Part shown: positions 1 through 6,970 of the stretch, piece after piece | Layout of the letters: each line of letters opens with the position of its first letter | Position numbering within the stretch: position 1 is the stretch's first letter | Assembly: GCA_964403015.1 (NCBI GenBank) | Contig: CAYOEJ010000048.1 | Coordinates: forward strand, 1 to 10,407 | Length of the DNA stretch: 10,407 nt | Source of the DNA: CAYOEJ01 sp964403015 | Lineage (GTDB): Bacteria > Actinomycetota > Actinomycetes > Actinomycetales > Actinomycetaceae | Direction: 5' to 3' | The notes under the pieces: generated by a model | The model's database searches: none | The model's input: the letters and a program-made list of their open reading frames with translations, nothing else | Told to the model about the DNA's origin: nothing | Made by a program: the position numbers and the translations under genes

Positions 1-2
1 GG

Positions 3-74
3 TAGGCCCCGTGGGATTCGAACCCACAACCTACGGATTAAAAGTCCGGAGCTCTACCATTGAGCTAGAGGCCC
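3..74 (-). tRNA. tRNA-Lys (anticodon UUU)
   Basis: Read on the minus strand, this 72-nt segment folds as a full cloverleaf. It has a 7-bp acceptor stem (GGGCCTC with GGGGCCT, including G-U pairs), a D arm GCTC/GAGC, an anticodon loop CTTTTAA giving anticodon UUU, and a T arm GTGGG/CCCAC around the loop TTCGAAT. The first anticodon-stem pair is not Watson-Crick. The discriminator base is A, and CC follows at positions 2-1, so a genomically encoded CCA is likely, with its last base outside the window. The tRNA reads AAA and AAG lysine codons. It is transcribed away from the protein genes to its right. Confidence 0.97.
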
Positions 75-106
75 GCAGGCTCGCCGCCTCGAACCGGAAT
101 CCGGCC

Positions 107-134
107 ATCATAGACCTGAGACCTGGGCTGCGAA
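107..134 (-). promoter_or_regulatory. Candidate sigma-70-type promoter for tRNA-Lys
   Basis: On the minus strand there is a -10 hexamer TATGAT (107-112, five of six consensus bases) and a -35-like TTCGCA (129-134, four of six), separated by 16 bp. The predicted start lies near position 100, about 26 nt before the mature tRNA 5' end, which is a normal leader length. The spacing and position support it; no transcription data are available. Confidence 0.5.
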
Positions 135-210
135 CGTTAAGAAAGTCTACATTGGGTTGAGGTCAGGATGAAATGCTGATCTGAGTTGTTCGTGACAGTT
201 TGGAAGCACC

Positions 211-254
211 TCCTGTGCCCTTCCTGTGCCACTGCTGTGCCCCTCCTGCGACAG
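211..254. repeat. Four 11-nt direct repeats, pyrimidine-rich
   Basis: Four consecutive 11-nt units begin at 211, 222, 233 and 244. The first three share the core T(C/G)CTGTGCC, and the fourth is degenerate (TCCTGCGACAG). The period is one helical turn, so the units would lie on the same face of the DNA. They sit in the 75-368 non-coding stretch, about 115-160 bp upstream of the gene at 369. No other convincing feature is visible there apart from the tRNA promoter at its left end. Their role is unknown; a protein-binding array is one possibility and chance slippage another. Confidence 0.6.
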
Positions 255-368
255 GCCACCTCCTCTCGCGCACTCCCACCATCAACTCTTCGCGCCAAGC
301 ACTTTGCGTGAATATGCCCAGCTTGAGCCGCAAATGCGAGAGAATAGGGAAAACGAAGGAGGCGCGAC

Positions 369-986
369 ATGAACGCGAAGCAACCCCGCCGACCAGCACA
401 ATTAAAGCCGGAACAGGTGGAACTTATTGAAGGTGAGATTGACACGGCAGTGAATTCTGACCTTGCCCACACCTCCGCCCAAGCAGTGGTGCCACTCGAA
501 GGCCAGCACCGCGAGGATCCCGAGGTCAAAGAACGCGTGCTAACACTCATCGAGAGCGAGGGCATCGACGTCCTTGCCGAGACCTGGGTCCGTTCACCGG
601 AGGGGTCGCTGCCGGGAATACTTTGGCGCGGATACCTATTGCGGGAATGGATCCGCCGCTATCCCGAGGACGTCAAAATGCGATTCGAAGCCGCAAAGGG
701 TGCGCTCGATGACCAGCCCGACAAACTCGATCTCGTCCGGGATCCCGACGAGGTGCGTGGACTTTGGGATGAGGTTTTCGAGGGGAATTTCCAAGGCGAC
801 TTCGCCGAAGTCCTGCGGTCCTCAGCTCGTTTGACCGATTTCCTTGGTTCGGTCGCCCCAGTCTGGATCAACGACGAAGATCATCCCCTTGCCACAGAAG
901 TGACGCGCCGCGATACCGCAATGATTCGTACCTCAGAAGATTTCCGGGCGGCAGGCGAGGCGTTGGTTGCAGGGACGCTGCAGTGA
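369..986 (+). CDS. Unrecognised 205-residue soluble protein
   Basis: I cannot assign a function. The start ATG is well supported by a strong ribosome binding site, AAGGAGG at 356-362, six bases upstream. The product has no signal peptide or membrane segment and is rich in Asp and Glu. After a basic first dozen residues and an acidic linker, it has a helical-looking core. Its most distinctive stretch is residues 76-109, with S-P-E-G-S-L-P-G, then L-W-R-G-Y, L-L-R-E-W and I-R-R-Y-P-E-D. The Trp/Arg-rich part of this stretch looks conserved enough to define a family. The codon use resembles that of the neighbouring genes. It is separated from mshD by 219 bp containing a strong hairpin, so it is probably its own transcription unit. 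Confidence 0.85.
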   Translation: MNAKQPRRPAQLKPEQVELIEGEIDTAVNSDLAHTSAQAVVPLEGQHREDPEVKERVLTLIESEGIDVLAETWVRSPEGSLPGILWRGYLLREWIRRYPEDVKMRFEAAKGALDDQPDKLDLVRDPDEVRGLWDEVFEGNFQGDFAEVLRSSARLTDFLGSVAPVWINDEDHPLATEVTRRDTAMIRTSEDFRAAGEALVAGTLQ

Positions 987-1064
987 CTCTTGGCGGGGTA
1001 CGGGTGGCGAGTGGGGCTTGATTGCCCGCATCGGTAGCTCACAATCGCACGCGACTGGCCGAAC

Positions 1065-1102
1065 CGCGCGACTTCTAGCCGCATGGCGCGCGACCTCCAG
1101 CC
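1065..1102. repeat. 16-nt direct repeat spaced by 22 bp
   Basis: Two copies of a 16-nt sequence lie at 1065-1080 (CGCGCGACTTCTAGCC) and 1087-1102 (CGCGCGACCTCCAGCC). They are identical at 14 of 16 positions, and their starts are 22 bp apart, two helical turns. A shorter related string, CGCGACTGGCC, lies just upstream at 1050-1060. They sit between the unrecognised gene and mshD, where an operator for mshD could lie. The function is inferred from placement only. Confidence 0.45.
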
Positions 1103-1146
1103 AAGCGACGAGCTACTTCTATCCGACTCTCGGCAGTTTGACACGG

Positions 1147-1180
1147 GCGGACGACGGTGGGCACACCTGCCGTCGTCTGC
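1147..1180 (+). terminator. Strong stem-loop between the 205-residue gene and mshD
   Basis: Bases 1150-1161 pair with 1166-1177 around a CACA tetraloop (1162-1165): GACGACGG with CCGTCGTC, then two G-U pairs and two G-C pairs. The stem extends outward by three more pairs. This makes about 15 bp of very stable RNA structure ending 25 bases before the mshD start. Only a short TTT (1186-1188) follows several bases later, so it is not a canonical intrinsic terminator. It could end transcription of the upstream gene by a U-tract-poor mechanism, or act in an mshD leader. Confidence 0.5.
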
Positions 1181-1205
1181 TGACGTTTAGCGGTACCTTG
1201 GATGC

Positions 1206-2207
1206 ATGAGTATCCACCTTCATCGCGCGCACGATCTCGATGACGATCTGGCAACTCGCGTAGACGCGCTTGCCGATCGCGTGAAAGAGACAGACGGTTT
1301 CGCTGCTTTCGACGAACAAACGACCCTAAATTTCCGTACGGCCGGTACGTCGCTCTACGTGTATCTTTTGGACGACGACGAATCCCTCGTTGGCCTAGCG
1401 GCGGCAGACCTTCGCAATAGATCGGTGGAGCTGGCCGTCGATCCCGACCACCGTCGTCGTGGTTATGGAACTCAGCTTCTTACCGCGATGCGCGACTTCC
1501 TTTGCGAAGAGGGCCATCAGGATTTCACGGCTTGGGCGCATGGAACGTTGCCCGCAGCCCAGACGCTCACAACACAGATGGGATTGAACGAAGCGCGAGG
1601 CCTGCTCGTGATGGAGCGTCCGCTCGTGGGTGTTGCGCAGGATCGCGACTTTGAGCACGAGATCGAGGGCTGGAACATCAAGCCCATCAACGTAGATAAG
1701 GACCTTGATGCTCTAGTCGAGCTGAATGCCACCTCCTTCGAGGGGCATCCGGAGCAGGGCAAACTCACGGCCACCGACTTCCGTCAACGCTTCGACCAAG
1801 ACTGGTTTGATCCGGGCCTCCTGTATTTGGTCCGGTCGGACGTGGGATCCCACCCCGACGTCATTGATTCCGATGGCGATTTCTCTGCCGCCTTCGCCCG
1901 GCAGAACGGATCTAACGGTACGGCTCCACAGGCGTTTCTATGGATGAAGCCGGTCAATGGCACCACGGTTGAGCTTTACTCCCTCGGTGTGTCGCCAATG
2001 ATTCAAGGCAAGGGGCTGGGTGGCGCGCTGTCAAAGGCGATGTTGAAGATCATGCGTGCCCACGGTTATTCACGCGCCATCCTCTATGTTGATTCTGACA
2101 ACGAGCCGGCCGTAAGGGCTTATAGTCGTGCAGGATTCCGAGTGACCGAAACCCATACCGCCTATGGATTGCCATGCACAAACGAGTCAAAGTCTGACAA
2201 TATTTGA
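1206..2207 (+). CDS. mshD: Mycothiol synthase (mycothiol acetyltransferase)
   Basis: MshD transfers acetyl from acetyl-CoA to Cys-GlcN-Ins, the last step of mycothiol synthesis in the cytoplasm. The 333-residue product is a tandem GNAT protein. The N-terminal domain carries an acetyl-CoA loop at about residues 78-92 (V-D-P-D-H-R-R-R-G-Y-G). The C-terminal domain carries L-G-V-S-P, then Q-G-K-G-L-G at 267-272, followed by L-Y-V-D-S-D-N-E-P-A-V and a Y-x-R-x-G-F ending. The stretch H-P-E-Q-G-K-L near residue 181 is also typical of MshD. It is somewhat longer than family members of roughly 300-315 residues, apparently because of an acidic and glycine-rich insert at about 211-240. No Shine-Dalgarno is visible. 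A -10-like TACCTT at 1194-1199 would place a transcript start at about the ATG, so leaderless translation is possible (inference). ppk follows after 3 bp. Confidence 0.93.
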   Translation: MSIHLHRAHDLDDDLATRVDALADRVKETDGFAAFDEQTTLNFRTAGTSLYVYLLDDDESLVGLAAADLRNRSVELAVDPDHRRRGYGTQLLTAMRDFLCEEGHQDFTAWAHGTLPAAQTLTTQMGLNEARGLLVMERPLVGVAQDRDFEHEIEGWNIKPINVDKDLDALVELNATSFEGHPEQGKLTATDFRQRFDQDWFDPGLLYLVRSDVGSHPDVIDSDGDFSAAFARQNGSNGTAPQAFLWMKPVNGTTVELYSLGVSPMIQGKGLGGALSKAMLKIMRAHGYSRAILYVDSDNEPAVRAYSRAGFRVTETHTAYGLPCTNESKSDNI

Positions 2208-2210
2208 GGT

Positions 2211-4583
2211 ATGAAGAAGGAAACTACCGAAAGCCCCCAGCTGGCCGGACTTGGTGGAGAGAACGTCCATGACGAGCATCTCCCGCTCGCTGCCGAAGAA
2301 CAGCCTGACGAGAACGGTTTTGTTCGTGATGCCGACGACGTCATGACCGATCGCGCTCGCGAACAGGCGCGTGTTCGGCTGGGCACGTTGGTTTCCACGC
2401 ACACGCTGGTAGAAGAGGCAGCCGAGGCGCGCGAAGCTGTGATTGCAGCGCAGAAGCATCCCGAGGAGTCGCAGCTGCCCGAGGGGCGTTTCGCAGATCG
2501 AGAGCTATCTTGGCTCGCATTCAATGAGCGCGTGCTTGAACAGGCCGAGGATCAGGATCTTCCCATCCTTGAGCGCGCGTGGTTCCTTGCGATTTTTGCG
2601 TCGAACCTCGACGAGTTCTACATGGTTCGTGTCGCTGGTCTCAAGCGTCGTATCGCCACAGGAATGGCGGTCACAAAGGCCTCCGGGCTTTCCCCGCGTC
2701 AGGTCCTTGACGGCATTACGGTGCGCACGAAGGAGCTCATGGAGCGTCACGCGCGTGTTTTCCGCGACGACGTCCAGCCCAAACTCGCCGACGAGGGCAT
2801 CATCATCCAGCACTGGCACGAGCTTGGTGAAGAGGCGAAAGAGCGACTGCGCAAGTTCTACCGCAAGCAGATTTTCCCGGTCCTTACGCCGCTCGCCGTG
2901 GACCCGGCTCACCCCTTCCCCTATATTTCTGGCCTTTCCCTTAACTTGGCCGTGATTGTTCGTAACCCGCACACGGGCAAGGATCTCTTTGCTCGCGTGA
3001 AGGTGCCGCCGTTGCTTCCACGCTTCATCGCCGTTGATTCTGAAGGTCGCCCCTACCGTCCTGAGGACGTTCCTTCCGACGAGACCGGACAGACCGCCTA
3101 CGTACCTCTCGAAGAGATCATGGGCGCGCACCTGGACACCCTCTTCCCTGGCATGGAAGTGATTGAGCACGCCACGTTCCGCGTTACTCGCAACGAGGAT
3201 CTCGAAGTGGAAGAGGACGACGCCGAAAACCTCCTGAAGGCGTTGGAGAAGGAGCTTTTGCGTCGGCGTTTTGGTCCGGCTGTTCGCCTCGAGGTGGCAG
3301 ATGACATTTCGGATCACGTTCTCTCGCTTCTCGTTCGCGAGCTAGGTGTGCGAGACGAGGACGTGCTGCGTTTGCCCACGCCCCTTGACCTCACCGGGCT
3401 GAACGTGATTCATGATCTTGACCGCCCCCACCTGAAGTACAAGAAGTTTGTGCCGGTGACGGCGAGCGGTCTGACGGAAGTGGAGACCTCCAGCGAACAG
3501 GATTTGTTTGCGAAGATCAGGCGCCAGGAAATTCTCCTGCACCACCCCTACGACTCCTTCTCCACGTCGGTCCAGTCGTTCATCCGGCAGGCCGCTGCGG
3601 ATCCCAAGGTGTTGGCTATCAAGCAGACGCTCTATCGCACATCGGGTGATTCACCGATCGTGGACGCGCTCATCCAAGCGGCATACGCGGGCAAACAGGT
3701 GCTCGCCGTGGTCGAGATCAAGGCGCGCTTCGATGAGCAGAACAACATCGAGTGGGCCCGCAAGCTTGAGGAAGCCGGCGTGCACGTGGTGTACGGCATC
3801 GTGGGTTTGAAGACTCACTGCAAGCTCTGCCTGGTCGTTCGCCAAGAAGAAGACGGACTGCGTCGCTACTGCCACGTGGGAACGGGCAACTACAACCCGA
3901 AGACCGCCCGCGGATACGAAGACCTTGGTCTGCTTACCTCCGACCGCGATGTGGGCCAGGACCTCACGCGCCTGTTCAACCAGCTCTCTGGTTACGCGCC
4001 AAAGGCAAAGTTCCACCGCCTCATGGTTGCGCCAACGGGTATTCGCGCGGGACTTATCGAACGAATCGAGCGCGAGATTGCCAACCAAAAGGCTGGCAAG
4101 AACGCATGGATTAGGTTCAAGACGAACTCGCTGGTGGACGAAGCCACCATCGACGCGTTGTACCGCGCCTCTCAGGCGGGCGTCCAAGTGGATATCCAGG
4201 TACGAGGCATCTGCTGCATGCGCGCCGGAATCCCGGGACTATCCGAGAATATTCGCGTGCGTTCGATCCTTGGTCGCTTCCTTGAGCATTCGCGTATCTA
4301 CGCGTTTTGTAACGACGACGATAACGAAGTGTGGATTGGCTCTGCGGACCTCATGCACCGCAACCTTGATCGCCGCATCGAGGCGCTTATTCGCATCGTG
4401 GAGCCTGAGCAGATCCGCCACCTTGTTGATCTCGTTGAGGTTGCCACCTCGGATGATACTCAGTCGTGGCATCTTGAGGCCGACGGGTGGGTTCACCACG
4501 ACACCAACGAGAATGGCGAACCGCTCGCTCACATTCAAGATCTCCTCATGAAGCGAGCACGTTCTCGCGTCCGAGGTAAGTAA
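2211..4583 (+). CDS. ppk1: Polyphosphate kinase 1 (PPK1)
   Basis: This enzyme reversibly polymerises the gamma-phosphate of ATP into inorganic polyphosphate. The PPK1 core begins near residue 93, with R-E-L-S-W-L-A-F-N-E-R-V-L at 97-109 and S-N-L-D-E-F-Y at 131-137. The active-site region has G-L-K-T-H-C-K-L, whose His536 corresponds to the autophosphorylated histidine (His435 in E. coli). It continues with Y-C-H-V-G-T-G-N-Y-N (His555) and A-D-L-M-H-R-N-L-D-R-R (His716), so the enzyme looks intact. At 790 residues it exceeds the usual ~690 because of a roughly 92-residue, acidic, probably disordered N-terminal extension. The start ATG follows the mshD stop by 3 bp and lacks a well-spaced ribosome binding site (GAGG ends 1-2 bases before it), suggesting translational coupling. 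A later start at Met45 has no better site. mshD and ppk1 share a reading frame. Confidence 0.96.
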   Translation: MKKETTESPQLAGLGGENVHDEHLPLAAEEQPDENGFVRDADDVMTDRAREQARVRLGTLVSTHTLVEEAAEAREAVIAAQKHPEESQLPEGRFADRELSWLAFNERVLEQAEDQDLPILERAWFLAIFASNLDEFYMVRVAGLKRRIATGMAVTKASGLSPRQVLDGITVRTKELMERHARVFRDDVQPKLADEGIIIQHWHELGEEAKERLRKFYRKQIFPVLTPLAVDPAHPFPYISGLSLNLAVIVRNPHTGKDLFARVKVPPLLPRFIAVDSEGRPYRPEDVPSDETGQTAYVPLEEIMGAHLDTLFPGMEVIEHATFRVTRNEDLEVEEDDAENLLKALEKELLRRRFGPAVRLEVADDISDHVLSLLVRELGVRDEDVLRLPTPLDLTGLNVIHDLDRPHLKYKKFVPVTASGLTEVETSSEQDLFAKIRRQEILLHHPYDSFSTSVQSFIRQAAADPKVLAIKQTLYRTSGDSPIVDALIQAAYAGKQVLAVVEIKARFDEQNNIEWARKLEEAGVHVVYGIVGLKTHCKLCLVVRQEEDGLRRYCHVGTGNYNPKTARGYEDLGLLTSDRDVGQDLTRLFNQLSGYAPKAKFHRLMVAPTGIRAGLIERIEREIANQKAGKNAWIRFKTNSLVDEATIDALYRASQAGVQVDIQVRGICCMRAGIPGLSENIRVRSILGRFLEHSRIYAFCNDDDNEVWIGSADLMHRNLDRRIEALIRIVEPEQIRHLVDLVEVATSDDTQSWHLEADGWVHHDTNENGEPLAHIQDLLMKRARSRVRGK

Positions 4584-4605
4584 CCGACGAGGTACGGGAA
4601 TAGTT

Positions 4606-5592
4606 GTGGGTAAGAGCAGGTCGGTAGATATCCGCGCGGCCGGAGCAGTCGTATGGCGCCGTAATGGGCGCAAGGTTGAGGTGCTCCTCGTCCATCGCCC
4701 GCGTTGGGAGGATTGGTCATTTCCCAAGGGCAAGCTTAAGAACGGTGAGACGCTTCGCCAGTGTTGCGTGCGCGAAATCAAAGAGGAAACGGGTGCGGAT
4801 ATCGTGCTCGGAGTCCCGCTTGGCAGGTGCCACTACGAAACGCCAGACGGTAATTGGAAAGAGGTCCGTTACTGGCTCGCAACCGAAGCGGACCCGGACA
4901 ATCAGGTAGTCCGGCGTCGTCCCAAGGTCAAGCCCGCGCCCAAGAGTGAAATCGACGAGGTGCGCTGGGTACCGGTGAAGCAGGCTAAGGCGATGGTGAC
5001 GAACGACGACGATCGCGACCTTCTGGGACGCATGCGCGACCTGTGGTCGGATGACAAGCTTGTCACGACGCCGCTGATATTGGTTCGCCATACCCGCGCG
5101 CAGAAGCGCTCTGCGTGGAAGAACGGTAAGGGGAGTGAGGAGACGCGTCCGCTCACGTCGACTGGCCTTGATCGCGCAGACATGCTGGTCCCGGAACTTG
5201 GGGCGTACGGCGTGGATAAAGTTGCGTCGTCGCCATGGAAGCGCTGTATGGATACGGTCAAGCCCTATGCGAAGGCGGTGGGCACGGAGATCCAAGAGCT
5301 ACCCGAACTGACCGAACATGCTCACAAAAAAGCGCCGAAAAAGGTGGCTCGCTACGTCAAGGACTTGCTCCGTAAGGAACAGCATGCGACTGCGCTGTGC
5401 CTGCACCGACCAACCCTGCCCACGGTAATGGACGCACTTGCCGAGTTCACGCCGCATGCGATCATGAGGCAGATCCCGAAGTCAGATCCGTGGCTGAAAA
5501 CGGGGGAGATCATCGTGGCTCACGTCGCTAACCGACACGGGAAAGCGCCAACGGTTGTTGCCTTCGAAAAGACCCGGCCGGCGATTGATTAG
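4606..5592 (+). CDS. mutT1: MutT1-type Nudix hydrolase fused to a histidine phosphatase domain
   Basis: This is a two-domain protein of 328 residues, close to mycobacterial MutT1. The N-terminal Nudix domain has a perfect Nudix box at residues 42-64 (Gly42, Glu48, Arg56-Glu57, Glu60-Glu61, Gly63). The C-terminal domain, from about residue 155, is a SixA/phosphoglycerate-mutase-like histidine phosphatase: Arg161-His162, Arg213 in S-S-P-W-K-R, Glu237, and His267 in C-L-H-R-P-T. In the mycobacterial homologue the Nudix domain hydrolyses 8-oxo-(d)GTP and diadenosine polyphosphates. The activity here is inferred from the motifs. The GTG start has a weak GGGA six bases upstream and lies 22 bp after ppk1, so the two are likely co-transcribed. 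No terminator is visible before pstS. Confidence 0.92.
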   Translation: MGKSRSVDIRAAGAVVWRRNGRKVEVLLVHRPRWEDWSFPKGKLKNGETLRQCCVREIKEETGADIVLGVPLGRCHYETPDGNWKEVRYWLATEADPDNQVVRRRPKVKPAPKSEIDEVRWVPVKQAKAMVTNDDDRDLLGRMRDLWSDDKLVTTPLILVRHTRAQKRSAWKNGKGSEETRPLTSTGLDRADMLVPELGAYGVDKVASSPWKRCMDTVKPYAKAVGTEIQELPELTEHAHKKAPKKVARYVKDLLRKEQHATALCLHRPTLPTVMDALAEFTPHAIMRQIPKSDPWLKTGEIIVAHVANRHGKAPTVVAFEKTRPAID

Positions 5593-5662
5593 CGAGCCCA
5601 TAGGCCTACAAAACGCACGCTTTTCTTTGAATCCCGGCAAGTGTGAAACAACTTACAGGCGA

Positions 5663-5691
5663 GTTCACCAACTGTTAACCTAGCGTGCCCT
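5663..5691 (+). promoter_or_regulatory. PHO-box-like element upstream of pstS
   Basis: Two adjacent 11-bp direct repeat units begin at 5663 (GTTCACC then AACT) and 5674 (GTTAACC then TAGC). A weaker third unit begins at 5685 (GTGCCCT, four of seven). The actinobacterial PhoP operator described in Streptomyces is built from 11-nt units with the core GTTCACC, so the first unit matches 7/7 and the second 6/7. The element lies about 85-105 bp upstream of the pstS start, in the expected place for phosphate-starvation activation. TAACCT at 5676-5681 and TAGCGT at 5681-5686 are possible -10 elements overlapping it, but I cannot place the start site. Confidence 0.75.
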
Positions 5692-5768
5692 CAATGGACA
5701 GTTTCGATCTTTAGCGTTGTCGATGGACGAGGGATTTCCCTCCGCACTCCACATTCGAAAAGGATGGA

Positions 5769-6890
5769 ATGACAGTGAAGATCAATCGTGGGTTCGCCGG
5801 CATCGCGGCAGTTTCCGCACTTACACTTGCCCTTTCGGCTTGCTCCTCAGATACTGACGACACCGAGACCAATGGAACCAACGGCACCACTGAAACGGAT
5901 GGCAACGGCTCCGGTGGTGGCACCATCAATGGCTCTGGCGCGTCCTCCCAGGTCAACGCCCAGCAGGCATGGCGCGATAACTTCGGCGCCGACACCGGTG
6001 TGACAGTCAACTACGACCCGACCGGTTCCGGAACGGGTCGCGAGCAGTTCATTGCTGGCGAGGTCGCCTACATTGGCACAGACTCGATTCTTGATGAGCA
6101 GGAAGTCACCGACGCAACGGCTCGTTGCATGGATCAAGAGCCACTCGAGCTTCCGCTCTACATTTCGCCGATCGCTATTGCGTTCAACCTCGAAGGTATC
6201 GATAACCTCAACATGACCGCAGAGGTCATCGCTCAGGTCTTCGACGGCCAGATCACAAAGTGGAACGATCCGGCAATCGCGGATCTCAACGAAGGTGTGG
6301 AGCTTCCAGACCTCGACATCATTCCGGTGAACCGCGCAGACGACTCCGGCACCACCGAGAACTTTCAGCAGTACCTCATTGAGGCCGCGGGCGACGCTTG
6401 GGGCTACGAGGCTTCGGACACATGGCCACGCACCGGCACCCAGTCGGCTGAGAAGACCTCCGGCGTTGTCAACCTTGTTCAGTCCACGCCTGGCGCAGTG
6501 ACCTACGCCGATGCTTCGCAGATTGGCGAGCTCGGCACCGTTGCGGTTGAGGTTGGCGACGAGTTCCTCGAGTACTCGCCCGAAGCTGCTGCTGCAATTG
6601 TGGACGGCTCTGAGCCGACCGAAGATGCCACGGAGCGCCGCCTGACTGTTGAGCTCAAGCGCGACGGCTCCATCGAGGGCGCATACCCAGTGGTCATGAT
6701 CTCCTACCTCGTTGCTTGCACCCAGTACGAGGATGCTGACACGGCTGTTAATGTGAAGGCGTTCTTCGAGTACATGGCTTCGGAAGATGGTCAGCAGGCC
6801 GCTGCCGACGCCAACGGTGGTAACGCACCTATCTCGGACACGCTTCGCGAGAGCGCAATGGCCGCTATCGAGCAGATTCAGACCAACTGA
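5769..6890 (+). CDS. pstS: Phosphate-binding lipoprotein of the Pst ABC importer
   Basis: This is the extracytoplasmic receptor that captures inorganic phosphate and delivers it to PstCA. The 373-residue product has a lipoprotein signal peptide (basic start, hydrophobic stretch 9-23, lipobox L-S-A-C with lipidated Cys25). A flexible Thr/Asn/Asp/Gly linker follows at about 26-50. The binding domain shows family motifs: G-S-G-A-S-S at 55-60, Y-D-P-T-G-S-G-T-G-R at 82-91, G-T-D-S with Asp105, and R-A-D-D-S-G-T-T at 189-196, which form the phosphate pocket in known PstS proteins. The ATG has AGGA four bases upstream. A small GAGGG/CCCTC hairpin (5729-5742) lies in the leader. It is the first gene of pstSCAB and is followed by a strong intercistronic hairpin. 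Confidence 0.96.
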   Translation: MTVKINRGFAGIAAVSALTLALSACSSDTDDTETNGTNGTTETDGNGSGGGTINGSGASSQVNAQQAWRDNFGADTGVTVNYDPTGSGTGREQFIAGEVAYIGTDSILDEQEVTDATARCMDQEPLELPLYISPIAIAFNLEGIDNLNMTAEVIAQVFDGQITKWNDPAIADLNEGVELPDLDIIPVNRADDSGTTENFQQYLIEAAGDAWGYEASDTWPRTGTQSAEKTSGVVNLVQSTPGAVTYADASQIGELGTVAVEVGDEFLEYSPEAAAAIVDGSEPTEDATERRLTVELKRDGSIEGAYPVVMISYLVACTQYEDADTAVNVKAFFEYMASEDGQQAAADANGGNAPISDTLRESAMAAIEQIQTN

Positions 6891-6911
6891 CCTGCACATA
6901 CATGATGCTCA

Positions 6912-6939
6912 CGCGGGCCAACCAACCGGTTGGCCCGCG
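6912..6939 (+). terminator. pstS-pstC intercistronic stem-loop
   Basis: A perfect 12-bp stem, CGCGGGCCAACC (6912-6923) with its complement (6928-6939), closes an AACC tetraloop. It lies 21 bases after the pstS stop and 31 bases before the pstC start. There is no following U-tract, so it more likely protects the pstS message from 3' decay or attenuates transcription than acts as a full terminator. That would give more PstS than membrane components, the usual stoichiometry for binding-protein transporters. Confidence 0.8.
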
Positions 6940-6970
6940 CGGGTGTGAAAAGAACGATCGGAGCTAGACA

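Noticed and set aside
200..430. 76-codon plus-strand reading frame across the 11-nt repeats
   Set aside because: The low-complexity Pro/Cys composition comes from the repeats. It overlaps the well-supported gene at 369 and lacks a good start.
967..1209. 80-codon plus-strand reading frame between the 205-residue gene and mshD
   Set aside because: It begins inside the upstream gene, runs through the 22-bp repeats and the hairpin, has no ribosome binding site and does not resemble a protein family.
2505..3317. 270-codon minus-strand open frame opposite ppk1, and similar long antisense frames opposite pstS and mutT1
   Set aside because: These are shadows of high-GC coding sequence. The plus-strand products are full-length recognisable enzymes, and the antisense frames lack starts with ribosome binding sites or any family resemblance.
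4490..4500. GTTCACC strings inside coding regions (near 591 and 4490)
   Set aside because: Single units without an adjacent 11-bp partner, located within genes; expected by chance.
5601..5608. TAGGCCTA palindrome after mutT1 as a terminator or operator
   Set aside because: An 8-bp palindrome alone is common by chance. No stem-loop with loop space or U-tract is attached; the nearby T-rich TTTTCTTT is not preceded by a hairpin.
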